Virus record (IMG/VR): IMGVR_UViG_3300033984_000108
Span: 1-29,825 of that record
From: a virus
DNA length: 29,825 nucleotides
Reading direction: 5' to 3' (one strand)
The notes beneath the pieces were generated by a model, which saw nothing but the letters and a program-made list of their open reading frames with translations, was not told the origin of the DNA and ran no database searches. Below are positions 6,894-12,900 of the stretch, in pieces (positions within the stretch are counted from its first letter, which is position 1; every line of letters starts with the position of its first letter). A program made the position numbers and the translations under genes.

Positions 6894-7003
6894 AAAAAGA
6901 AATTAAAAAAGAAATTTTAAGTTGGTTATTAATAATTTTATTAATAACATTTGGAAATATTATAGGAAGTATTATTGCAAATTTAATTATAAATTTATTA
7001 TGA
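6890..7003 (+). CDS. 37-residue single-pass membrane protein
   Basis: The protein has a positive start (MKKEIKKEI) followed by a hydrophobic run, SWLLIILLITFGNIIG then SIIANLIINLL, enough for one or two short membrane helices. ATGA overlaps link it to the gene before (6890-6893) and the gene after (7000-7003). This tight linkage on both sides is the main evidence that such a short frame is a real gene. No family is recognised. Small membrane proteins in phage early regions often act on the host envelope or block superinfection, but nothing here proves that. Confidence 0.6.
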   Translation: MKKEIKKEILSWLLIILLITFGNIIGSIIANLIINLL

Positions 7004-7269
7004 CACTAAAAGATAAGTTTGAAAATATAGACATTGTTGCTTATGATTCAATACACGGACAATATTACTCAAATCTAAATGAAGAAGAAATTGAAGTAAT
7101 TATAAAAATAGTAGATGAATTTGCTATTGGATTTGCTGAGTGGTGTACTAGGTATCATGACAAGAACATAAATGTTAATGGAGAGATGTTGCACGCTAAA
7201 AGTAAATATGATGAAACTTATTTAACAAAAGAACTATTAGAAATATATAAAAAAGAAAAAGAATTATGA
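7000..7269 (+). CDS. Small phage protein, family B copy 1
   Basis: This is an 89-residue protein. The start at 7000 is chosen over an upstream ATG at 6922 for two reasons: it forms an ATGA overlap with the preceding membrane protein, and its paralogue at 8365 begins with the same MTLKDK. Shared blocks between the two copies are DEFAIGFAEW and LLEIYKKEK. Identity extends to the DNA: the first 18 bases are the same in both copies. The function is unknown. Copy 1 has an extra central segment with KNINVNGEMLHAKSKYD that copy 2 lacks. Confidence 0.75.
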   Translation: MTLKDKFENIDIVAYDSIHGQYYSNLNEEEIEVIIKIVDEFAIGFAEWCTRYHDKNINVNGEMLHAKSKYDETYLTKELLEIYKKEKEL

Positions 7270-7454
7270 CACCAAAACAAAAAGCATCTGAGTTAATTGA
7301 TAAATTTACTTACTGGAATACATCGGAAGCCGAAAGGGAAGGAATTAAAAGCGCTTTAAACGTAGTCGATGAAATGATAAATGAGTTTGATTCATTAGAA
7401 CATTATAGAATTGATTATTGGTATGAAGTAAAAAACGAAATAAATAATTTATAG
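7266..7454 (+). CDS. Small phage protein, family A copy 2
   Basis: This 62-residue protein begins MTPKQKASELIDKF and ends YWYEVKNEINNL, matching the third copy (8634) best at both ends, with AxNVVDEMI in the middle. Its start overlaps the family B gene stop as ATGA. Function unknown. The B-then-A order here is repeated at 8365-8846, which points to a duplicated two-gene unit. Confidence 0.75.
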   Translation: MTPKQKASELIDKFTYWNTSEAEREGIKSALNVVDEMINEFDSLEHYRIDYWYEVKNEINNL

Positions 7455-7456
7455 TT

Positions 7457-7933
7457 ATGGATTTACAAGAGATAAAGAATTTGTTTGGAATAGACCTAAC
7501 AATTAAGAATAGAAAGCCACATTTTGTTTATTTACGAGGTATTTATATGGATCAGGAAATTGAAAAAGGCAAAAATAATTTAAACATTTGCAAAGAATTA
7601 AAATGCAATCACGCTACAGGGTTTCACTACTTCCAACGTAAAGAAATGTATAAAAACATTAAAGAGTATAATGATGTTAAAATAGCTTTTGATAATAAAG
7701 ATGCTGAATTGTTTAAAGATATTGATTTTAGACTCAATAACGTTAAGTACATTCATTATCGAGAAATGGAACGTAAAAAGCCTAAAAAAATAAATATTGA
7801 TGAGATGCCAAAGGTAAGATGGCATTATTTGAAAATAATTGAAACTTTACGCAAAGATAATAGGCACAAGTTATGGGATAAACCGATGAAGGAATTTACA
7901 ATTAATGATTATAAAATTTTAGAATCTTTATAA
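7457..7933 (+). CDS. Protein with DnaA domain-IV-like DNA-binding signature
   Basis: This is a 158-residue basic protein. Residues 20-62 resemble the DnaA C-terminal domain. KP at 20-21 aligns with the RP start of that domain. ICKELKC (44-50) aligns with the first recognition helix, and NHATGFHYFQR (51-61) aligns with the DnaA signature DHTTVLHACRK. The rest (about 80-158) is unlike DnaA, and there is no ATPase domain. It could bind DnaA-box-like sites in phage or host DNA to control replication or transcription. The match is by eye and the similarity is partial, so the fold assignment needs a profile search. It sits two bases after a family A gene in the small-gene operon. Confidence 0.5.
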   Translation: MDLQEIKNLFGIDLTIKNRKPHFVYLRGIYMDQEIEKGKNNLNICKELKCNHATGFHYFQRKEMYKNIKEYNDVKIAFDNKDAELFKDIDFRLNNVKYIHYREMERKKPKKINIDEMPKVRWHYLKIIETLRKDNRHKLWDKPMKEFTINDYKILESL

Positions 7934-7986
7934 ATACTCGTTTTAACGGCAATTAACACCGTAATAACTTAAAATTTTAAATAATT

Positions 7987-8127
7987 ATGGCAAATAAAAG
8001 AAATATAAAACCGTTAACTCAAAGGTTATCGATTTATGAGCAGGAATATAAATTGAAAGAACAAGCAAAAGAACTATTAAAAAAAATAAAAGAAGATGCC
8101 AGATATAACAATGTGTCAAGGAACTAA
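7987..8127 (+). CDS. 46-residue basic protein of unknown function
   Basis: The protein runs from MANKRNIKPLTQRLSIYEQE to KKIKEDARYNNVSRN, very basic with one long predicted helix. It starts 53 bases after the previous stop, and that gap has only a weak ACGG/CCGT hairpin. Its 3' end overlaps the next gene by 32 bases in another frame. No family is recognised; a nucleic-acid or host-protein binding role is possible but unsupported. Confidence 0.5.
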   Translation: MANKRNIKPLTQRLSIYEQEYKLKEQAKELLKKIKEDARYNNVSRN

Positions 8128-8368
8128 TTGCAATATAAAAGATAATTGTTATAGATTTAAAGCCGAACCGAGTGAATTTAGGCAATCTTGGTTTTGTGAA
8201 AGTCCTAATATAGACGAAAATAATTGTGATTATTATTGGGAAGTAACAAAACCAATTCATAAGTTTAATAATGGTAACGGAGCAACCTTATGCAATAAAT
8301 GCAGTAAAATAATTAGTATTGGATTGACAAAAGAATTATATTGTTCAACTAAATGTGAAGAAAAATGA
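8096..8368 (+). CDS. Cys-rich, probably zinc-binding small protein with two modules
   Basis: This 90-residue protein has two cysteine modules. Residues 1-47 (MCQGTNCNIKDNCYRF, then SEFRQSWFCESP and CDYYWE) match a hypothetical protein type that recurs in Bacteroidetes phages. Residues 52-90 (HKFNNGNGATLCNKC ... LYCSTKCEEK) form a CxxC...CxxxC zinc ribbon that in related phages I recall as a separate small protein. Here the two appear fused. Each module could bind one zinc ion. Function is unknown; small phage zinc ribbons often bind nucleic acid or host RNA polymerase. The stop overlaps the next start as ATGA (8365-8368). Confidence 0.7.
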   Translation: MPDITMCQGTNCNIKDNCYRFKAEPSEFRQSWFCESPNIDENNCDYYWEVTKPIHKFNNGNGATLCNKCSKIISIGLTKELYCSTKCEEK

Positions 8369-8580
8369 CACTAAAAGATAAGCTTATAGACGCATTTAAA
8401 AGCGGTAAAAGATTTGATATTAAAAACGCTGAAGTTATAGCAGATGAATTTGCTATTGGGTTTGCAGAATGGATTTTAAAATTTGATAATTTAAAAAATG
8501 AAAATAAATATATTATTGAACAACTATTAGAAATCTACAAAAAAGAAAAAGGATTGTATTCCAACTTTACCACTTTATAG
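8365..8580 (+). CDS. Small phage protein, family B copy 2
   Basis: This 71-residue protein is paralogous to the one at 7000. MTLKDK, DEFAIGFAEW and LLEIYKKEK are shared, also at the DNA level. Copy 1 ends at KKEKEL and runs straight into the next gene by ATGA. Copy 2 instead continues with seven extra residues (YSNFTTL) encoded by an inserted stretch that contains a hairpin, and its stop codon lies within that hairpin. Function unknown. Confidence 0.7.
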   Translation: MTLKDKLIDAFKSGKRFDIKNAEVIADEFAIGFAEWILKFDNLKNENKYIIEQLLEIYKKEKGLYSNFTTL

Positions 8581-8595
8581 TGCTACTTTTGGAAT
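8558..8595 (+). other. Hairpin in the spacer between family B and family A genes
   Basis: ATTCCAA (8558-8564) pairs with TTGGAAT (8589-8595), with an inner CACT/AGTG helix (8571-8574 with 8579-8582) around TTAT. It contains the stop codon of the upstream gene. An AT-rich, T-poor stretch follows, so it is not a standard terminator. It may limit read-through or stabilise the upstream mRNA. Confidence 0.5.
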
Positions 8596-8633
8596 GATAA
8601 TAATAATTTTAATAATAATTAAAAATAAAAAAA

Positions 8634-8846
8634 ATGACACCAAAAGAAAAAGCAAAAGAGTTATTGAATAAGTATTATCATTTATTTTCAGTAGAATTAG
8701 AAAATACAATTGACTATAGAGAAGCTAAACAATGTGCATTAATCGCAGTTGATGAGATAATTAAAGATAGAGAAAGATTAAATGATGCTTTCTTTTATAA
8801 TGAGAATTATTGGCAAGAAGTTAAACAAGAAATCTGTGATTTATGA
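8634..8846 (+). CDS. Small phage protein, family A copy 3
   Basis: This 70-residue protein begins MTPKEKAKELLNKY and ends YWQEVKQEICDL, with CALIAVDEIIKD in the middle, the fullest version of the family A pattern. It stands 53 bases after the family B gene, unlike copies 1 and 2, which sit in tight overlaps. Its own stop overlaps the next start as ATGA (8843-8846). Function unknown. Confidence 0.75.
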   Translation: MTPKEKAKELLNKYYHLFSVELENTIDYREAKQCALIAVDEIIKDRERLNDAFFYNENYWQEVKQEICDL

Positions 8847-8929
8847 AATATATTTTAGTTTGGATAGCATACGAGTTTATAAGACCAAAAGCGATTTGGT
8901 TATGGAATTTTTTAATTAGTAAAGCATAA
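8843..8929 (+). CDS. 28-residue micro-protein, amphipathic or membrane-bound
   Basis: The product is MKYILVWIAYEFIRPKAIWL then WNFLISKA. It is rich in Trp and aliphatic residues with an RPK centre, so a short membrane-associated helix is likely. The ATGA overlap with the family A stop supports it as a real gene despite its length. Function unknown. Confidence 0.5.
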   Translation: MKYILVWIAYEFIRPKAIWLWNFLISKA

Positions 8930-8932
8930 ATT

Positions 8933-9031
8933 ATGATAGAAGATTTTGCACAAGGAATAGTTATAGGGTTTATGATGGGTATCTTTTTTTCGTTAGTAGC
9001 TTATATTTTAAAAACAAATGATTATATATGA
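8933..9031 (+). CDS. 32-residue single-pass membrane micro-protein
   Basis: MIEDFAQGIVIGFMMGIFFS followed by LVAYILKTNDYI gives one clear membrane helix (about residues 8-26) with an acidic N-terminus and a Lys after the helix. It starts three bases after the previous stop, and its own stop overlaps the lipoprotein start as ATGA (9028-9031). Together with the micro-proteins at 6890 and 8843 it forms a set of tiny envelope-directed products. Function unknown. Confidence 0.55.
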   Translation: MIEDFAQGIVIGFMMGIFFSLVAYILKTNDYI

Positions 9032-9222
9032 AAAAATTAATATTGATTTTAGCAGTTGTTGGAATGACAAGCTGCTCAAAAAATTGTGATGACTTAGAAG
9101 ATGCGGCTTATAAACAATATCAAGACGCTGTTTTTAGATGTGGAGGTAGTTCAGCTTGTAGGATTGAAATAAAAAGGCAATATGACGATAAGATAAAACG
9201 AATAAGAGAAAATTGTAATTAA
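9028..9222 (+). CDS. Small lipoprotein
   Basis: This is a 64-residue precursor. Residues 1-15 form a type II signal peptide (MKKLILILAVVGMTS), and C16 is the lipid-modified cysteine. The mature protein begins CSKNCDDLEDA. Its acidic cluster just after the cysteine resembles the lipoprotein surface-export signals described in Bacteroidetes, so it may reach the cell surface. Two more cysteines (C38, C44) could form a disulfide; the rest is a charged helix. Phage lipoproteins commonly mask or block receptors to prevent superinfection, or block DNA injection. That role is inferred here from the signal alone. It is the last gene before the late promoter at 9228. Confidence 0.75.
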   Translation: MKKLILILAVVGMTSCSKNCDDLEDAAYKQYQDAVFRCGGSSACRIEIKRQYDDKIKRIRENCN

Positions 9223-9227
9223 TTTTG

Positions 9228-9235
9228 TAACTTTG
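9228..9235 (+). promoter_or_regulatory. TAnnTTTG promoter for the packaging and head operon
   Basis: TAACTTTG matches the -7 element. Only five bases separate it from the terminase small subunit ATG (9241), so the predicted start falls on or next to the ATG and the mRNA would be nearly leaderless. No clear -33 TTG is present. Confidence 0.65.
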
Positions 9236-9240
9236 TATTT

Positions 9241-9645
9241 ATGGCACGACCAAGTGAATATAGTTTTGATTTGTCAAAAGAGATATGTAATGAAATAGCA
9301 TTAGGTAATAATATCATACGTATATTAGAATCTGATGCAAAGTATCCAAACTGGACAACATTCAGACGGTGGAAAAATAATAACGATGAATTACGCACAC
9401 TGTATGTGAGCAGCCAACAGGATAAAGCGTTAGCATTGGAAAATGAAATTGATGACTTAAGAGATATGTTAATCACTAAAGAAATTGAATACCCTGTTTA
9501 TAACGCTTTAGTTAATACTTTAAAATGGAAAATGGCTAAAATGTATCCTAAAGTGTTTGGTGATAAAACAGATGTAACGTCGGGGGGTGAGAAAATACAA
9601 AATACAACCTTACAAATCGAAATAATCAAACCAAGTGAGGATTAA
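9241..9645 (+). CDS. terS: Terminase small subunit
   Basis: This 134-residue protein has an N-terminal helix-turn-helix region (about 8-45, IALGNNIIRILESDA then NWTTFRRW), a central helical oligomerisation region and the segment WKMAKMYPKVFGDKTDV (about 98-114), typical of Sf6-like small terminase subunits. It recognises the phage packaging site and delivers DNA to the large subunit. It is directly upstream of the large subunit gene and overlaps it by 11 bases, the normal order. The start at 9241 is adjacent to the promoter. Confidence 0.85.
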   Translation: MARPSEYSFDLSKEICNEIALGNNIIRILESDAKYPNWTTFRRWKNNNDELRTLYVSSQQDKALALENEIDDLRDMLITKEIEYPVYNALVNTLKWKMAKMYPKVFGDKTDVTSGGEKIQNTTLQIEIIKPSED

Positions 9646-10873
9646 AGCAACTACGGTATTTGAGAAAAATTATAATTCATTAAATACTGGAAAATATAAA
9701 TATATTATAAATTCAGGGTCTTCTCGTTCGAGTAAGACCTTTAGTATTTTACAATTATTTTGGCTTTTAGCGTGGTCAAATGAACGTATTAAATTAGCAG
9801 CTTTTAGGATTACTAAAAAGGATTGTAAGGATACAATTTTACAGGATATGTTAAAGTATTATCCAACTTTGTCAAATTGGGATAAAGTAGTTTATAATAA
9901 ATCAGAATCTTATTTTACCTTCCCAAATGGATCACAGATATTTATAGAGGGTACAGATGATGAATTGAAAGTGATGGGTTATCATTCAGACTATTTATGG
10001 TTTAATGAATTTTACAAGCTATCAAAAGAAACATTTGACCAATTAGATATGAGGTGTTCAAAATCTATTTTTATGGATTATAATCCAGTTGGTAACCATT
10101 GGGCGGATAGTGTTATGAAGCGGGATAACGCTATTGTAATTCATTCAACATTCAAAGACAATCCATTCATACCAATAGAGCAAAAAAAGAAAATACTATC
10201 TTATGAGCCTACTGAATACAATGTAAAACAAGGAACTGCCAATGAATATAACTGGCAAGTATTCGGGTTAGGTTTAAAAGCACAAAAACAAGGCAGAATA
10301 TACAACTGGAATGAAATCAATTATTATGATTATTTAAACATTGAAAAACAGACTTACTATGGTTGTGACTGGGGTTTGGTTGATCCATTTGCAATTGTTG
10401 AGGTTAAATATCATGATGGTAATTTATACGTTCATGAATTGAATTATAAGTCAGAAAACGAATTAAGGAAAAACTTAACCACAACTGAATTACACCAAAT
10501 AAACGCAAATCAGGATGAAGGCCTTGTGAGTTGGATGTTTACAAAATTAAATATACCAAAGGATAAAATTATTGTATGTGATTCTAACAGGCCCACAAAG
10601 ATAATAGCTTTAAGGAGATCAGGTTGGGAATATGCCGTTTCTGTTGGTGGTAAAACTCGATTAATTGACAGGATAGGCACAATGCAAGGCTTAAATGTTT
10701 ATTATACATCCACTTCAAAAAATATAGAATTTGAACAGGAAAATTACTCTTATCAAAAGGATAGGTTCGGTGTAACCTTAGAAAATCCAGAAGATGGTAA
10801 TGACCATTTAATTAATGCTATTGAATATATCGCACAAAAACTGTTTGAAATGAATATTATAAAAAATATTTAG
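9635..10873 (+). CDS. terL: Terminase large subunit (PBSX-like)
   Basis: This 412-residue packaging motor has an ATPase domain with Walker A GSSRSSKT (28-35), Walker B-like YLWFNE (120-125, acidic E125) and the coupling segment FMDYNP (146-151). The RNase H-like nuclease domain has its acidic residues at GCDWG (D245), VCDSN (D316) and DGNDH (D390). The order and spacing match Terminase_3/Terminase_3C proteins of siphoviruses. It pumps DNA into the prohead and cuts concatemers. The start is GTG at 9635, inside the small subunit gene; no in-frame ATG precedes Walker A. Confidence 0.95.
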   Translation: MRIKATTVFEKNYNSLNTGKYKYIINSGSSRSSKTFSILQLFWLLAWSNERIKLAAFRITKKDCKDTILQDMLKYYPTLSNWDKVVYNKSESYFTFPNGSQIFIEGTDDELKVMGYHSDYLWFNEFYKLSKETFDQLDMRCSKSIFMDYNPVGNHWADSVMKRDNAIVIHSTFKDNPFIPIEQKKKILSYEPTEYNVKQGTANEYNWQVFGLGLKAQKQGRIYNWNEINYYDYLNIEKQTYYGCDWGLVDPFAIVEVKYHDGNLYVHELNYKSENELRKNLTTTELHQINANQDEGLVSWMFTKLNIPKDKIIVCDSNRPTKIIALRRSGWEYAVSVGGKTRLIDRIGTMQGLNVYYTSTSKNIEFEQENYSYQKDRFGVTLENPEDGNDHLINAIEYIAQKLFEMNIIKNI

Positions 10874-10881
10874 TAACTTTG
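10874..10881 (+). promoter_or_regulatory. TAnnTTTG promoter element before portal
   Basis: TAACTTTG starts right after the terL stop codon and 13 bases separate it from the portal ATG. The nearest upstream TTTG (10844-10847) is 26 bases away, longer than usual, so strength is uncertain. It could provide extra transcripts for the head genes. Confidence 0.45.
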
Positions 10882-10894
10882 TGAAAATTTTATT

Positions 10895-12049
10895 ATGGGA
10901 TTCAATCTAAATTTTTCTTTTGGTAATAATGCACCTCAAACAATTGAGAGGGATTTAAGCGGGAATTTCTTTTATGAAGTATTAAACCAAAACGCAAATT
11001 TATCAAAATTTAAGAATGACAAAGAAAAACTGAATGTTGTATTATCTAATCCAGCAGCGTTAAAAGTCTTTGCATTAAACTGTGATTTATTTAGTTTAGG
11101 TAAAATAAACACACCAACAGAAACAGACTTTCTTTATAGTCAAAGAAAAAAGCCAAACTTTAAACAGAACTGGACTCAATTTCTATGGGATTATATGTTT
11201 TTTATGCAGCTTGGAACAGCTTACCTTTGGACTCCAAACAATCAATTGAATGAAACATCACCTATTCAGTGGCTTAATCCAGCGAATATTGAATTCGATA
11301 GTAATATAGTTGATAAGTTAAACAGTCTTATTTTATCTAAAATTACTTATTCTGATATTGTAAAAGGCACAATTAAATATAATATTGGTAATACATCCAA
11401 AATTATTCCTATTTCAGAAATTACACCATTTTACGATCTTACAAACTCAATTAGTGATAATAGTTTTAAAGGCATTTCAAGGTTAGATGCATTATATAAG
11501 GTTATTTCTAATTCAGAAAATGCGCTGAATGCTAAAAATATAAATTTAGAGTTTAGCCAGAAATTTGTTGCTACTGCTAAAAATGATAGTTTAGAATCGG
11601 TTAACATGACCGATGTAGAAAAAAGAAATATTGAAGGAGTAGTAAGAAGTAGCAAGAGCGTTCACGCAATTAAAAAGCCTATTGAAATAAAGAGATTTGT
11701 TGATGATATTGCACGTTTAAAACTTGATGAGTGTTTTTATAATGATTATTTCATGATAGGATCAATGTATGGAATTCCAAAAGATATACTTGAATCTAAT
11801 TTAAAAGGCAGTACATACGAAAATCAGGAAAAGGCAACAAATAGACACGTTGAATATGTTTTAAAACCAAAAGGCCAATTATTAACAGATACATTTGAAG
11901 AAAAGTTTAATTATTCTGAATTGTTTATGAGTTGGGAACATTTGGCATTTAATCAAGTATTTGAGAAGGAACGTCAAGAAGTAATTAAATTGAAACTTGA
12001 TAACAAAATATTAGCAGATCAAAACAACATTAATCTGGATGAGCTATGA
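10895..12049 (+). CDS. Portal protein (HK97-type)
   Basis: This 384-residue protein directly follows terL and precedes the prohead protease, the canonical portal position. Features of the family are NPAALKVFALNCDLFSLG (52-69) near the start, a central segment ISRLDALYKVI (193-203) and the portal-typical MIGSMYGIPKDILES (287-301). It forms the dodecameric ring at one capsid vertex through which DNA enters and leaves, and it docks the terminase and the neck. The length is normal for the Phage_portal family. The last codons overlap a tiny frame starting at 12046. Confidence 0.85.
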   Translation: MGFNLNFSFGNNAPQTIERDLSGNFFYEVLNQNANLSKFKNDKEKLNVVLSNPAALKVFALNCDLFSLGKINTPTETDFLYSQRKKPNFKQNWTQFLWDYMFFMQLGTAYLWTPNNQLNETSPIQWLNPANIEFDSNIVDKLNSLILSKITYSDIVKGTIKYNIGNTSKIIPISEITPFYDLTNSISDNSFKGISRLDALYKVISNSENALNAKNINLEFSQKFVATAKNDSLESVNMTDVEKRNIEGVVRSSKSVHAIKKPIEIKRFVDDIARLKLDECFYNDYFMIGSMYGIPKDILESNLKGSTYENQEKATNRHVEYVLKPKGQLLTDTFEEKFNYSELFMSWEHLAFNQVFEKERQEVIKLKLDNKILADQNNINLDEL

Positions 12050-12117
12050 TAACCAAAGAAGATATTGAGCAACTAAAAAAAGATAAACAAAATGAAAATA
12101 CCATCGTTCGAAAATAA
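12046..12117 (+). CDS. Possible 23-residue micro-ORF coupling portal to protease
   Basis: The product is MITKEDIEQLKKDKQNENTI then VRK. It starts with an ATGA overlap at the portal stop, and its 3' end overlaps the protease start (12092) in another frame. It may be a true micro-gene, or it may only keep ribosomes moving across a 42-base gap so that the protease is translated. Its start resembles the major capsid start (MITQEQLDAL). Confidence 0.3.
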   Translation: MITKEDIEQLKKDKQNENTIVRK

Positions 12118-12898
12118 AGAACAGGAAATTGATTTTATCATTAAAAATCAAAACAAACTGATTGCATTTAAAAAGGCATCATTTAAAAAAGCCGATACAT
12201 TTTCATTTTCACCAATTGAAACAACAAAGGCAATTGTAAATAATAAACCAGTTCAGGAAGCTGAAGAAGAACTAAAAGTGAAAGTAGTAGTTAATTCAAC
12301 TAACTTTTTAGATTCTCACGGTGATGTACATATTAAAGGTTTATGGAACAAGTCTATAAATGAGAATAAAAATATTGTACATTTGCAGGAGCATTGTATG
12401 GAGTTTGATAAGATTATTGCAGATGGTGAAGATTTAAACGTATTTACTCAACAATTTACTTTTAAACAATTGGGATTTGAATATGATGGTAAGACAGAAT
12501 GTTTAATCTTTGAAAGTAAAGTAAAAGAGGACCGTAACGAGTTTATGTATGAACAATATTCAAAAGGATTTGTAAAAAATCACAGCGTTGGAATGTCATA
12601 TGTTAAAATGGTACTTTGTGCAAATAATCCAGCAAGCACACAAGAGTTTGAAAACTGGAATAAATATTTACCAGAGGTTGCAAATCAAGAAACAGCAATT
12701 GAAAAAGGTTATTTTTGGGCCGTACTTGAAGCAAAATTAATTGAAGGTAGTGCAGTTGTTATAGGATCTAATCCAGTTACACCTACACTTGAAAATAATA
12801 TGAAAGCCGTTCACACACTTTCAGAAAATGAGCCAACTATCGAAGTTACTCAAAAAATGAATGAAAACGAATTTAACAAACTATTAAACAAATTTTAA
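12092..12898 (+). CDS. Prohead maturation protease (HK97 family)
   Basis: This 268-residue protein has core segments matching Caudovirus prohead serine proteases: NSTNFLDSHGDVHIKGLW (68-85), a histidine region HLQEH (97-101) and the catalytic serine motif KNHSVGMSY (162-170, S165). It cleaves the N-terminal scaffold region of the capsid protein and itself during head maturation. It lies between portal and major capsid, the usual order. About 60 residues precede the protease core and may act as a pro-region or assembly tag. Only two bases separate it from the capsid gene. Confidence 0.85.
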   Translation: MKIPSFENKEQEIDFIIKNQNKLIAFKKASFKKADTFSFSPIETTKAIVNNKPVQEAEEELKVKVVVNSTNFLDSHGDVHIKGLWNKSINENKNIVHLQEHCMEFDKIIADGEDLNVFTQQFTFKQLGFEYDGKTECLIFESKVKEDRNEFMYEQYSKGFVKNHSVGMSYVKMVLCANNPASTQEFENWNKYLPEVANQETAIEKGYFWAVLEAKLIEGSAVVIGSNPVTPTLENNMKAVHTLSENEPTIEVTQKMNENEFNKLLNKF

Positions 12899-12900
12899 AA

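Noticed and set aside
6922-6999. Upstream start for the family B copy 1 protein
   Set aside because: It lies inside the 37-residue membrane protein gene. The start at 7000 matches the paralogue MTLKDK and forms an ATGA overlap.
7934-7986. ACGG/CCGT hairpin between 7943 and 7963 as a terminator
   Set aside because: The stem is only about 4 bp with no T-run, so it is expected by chance.
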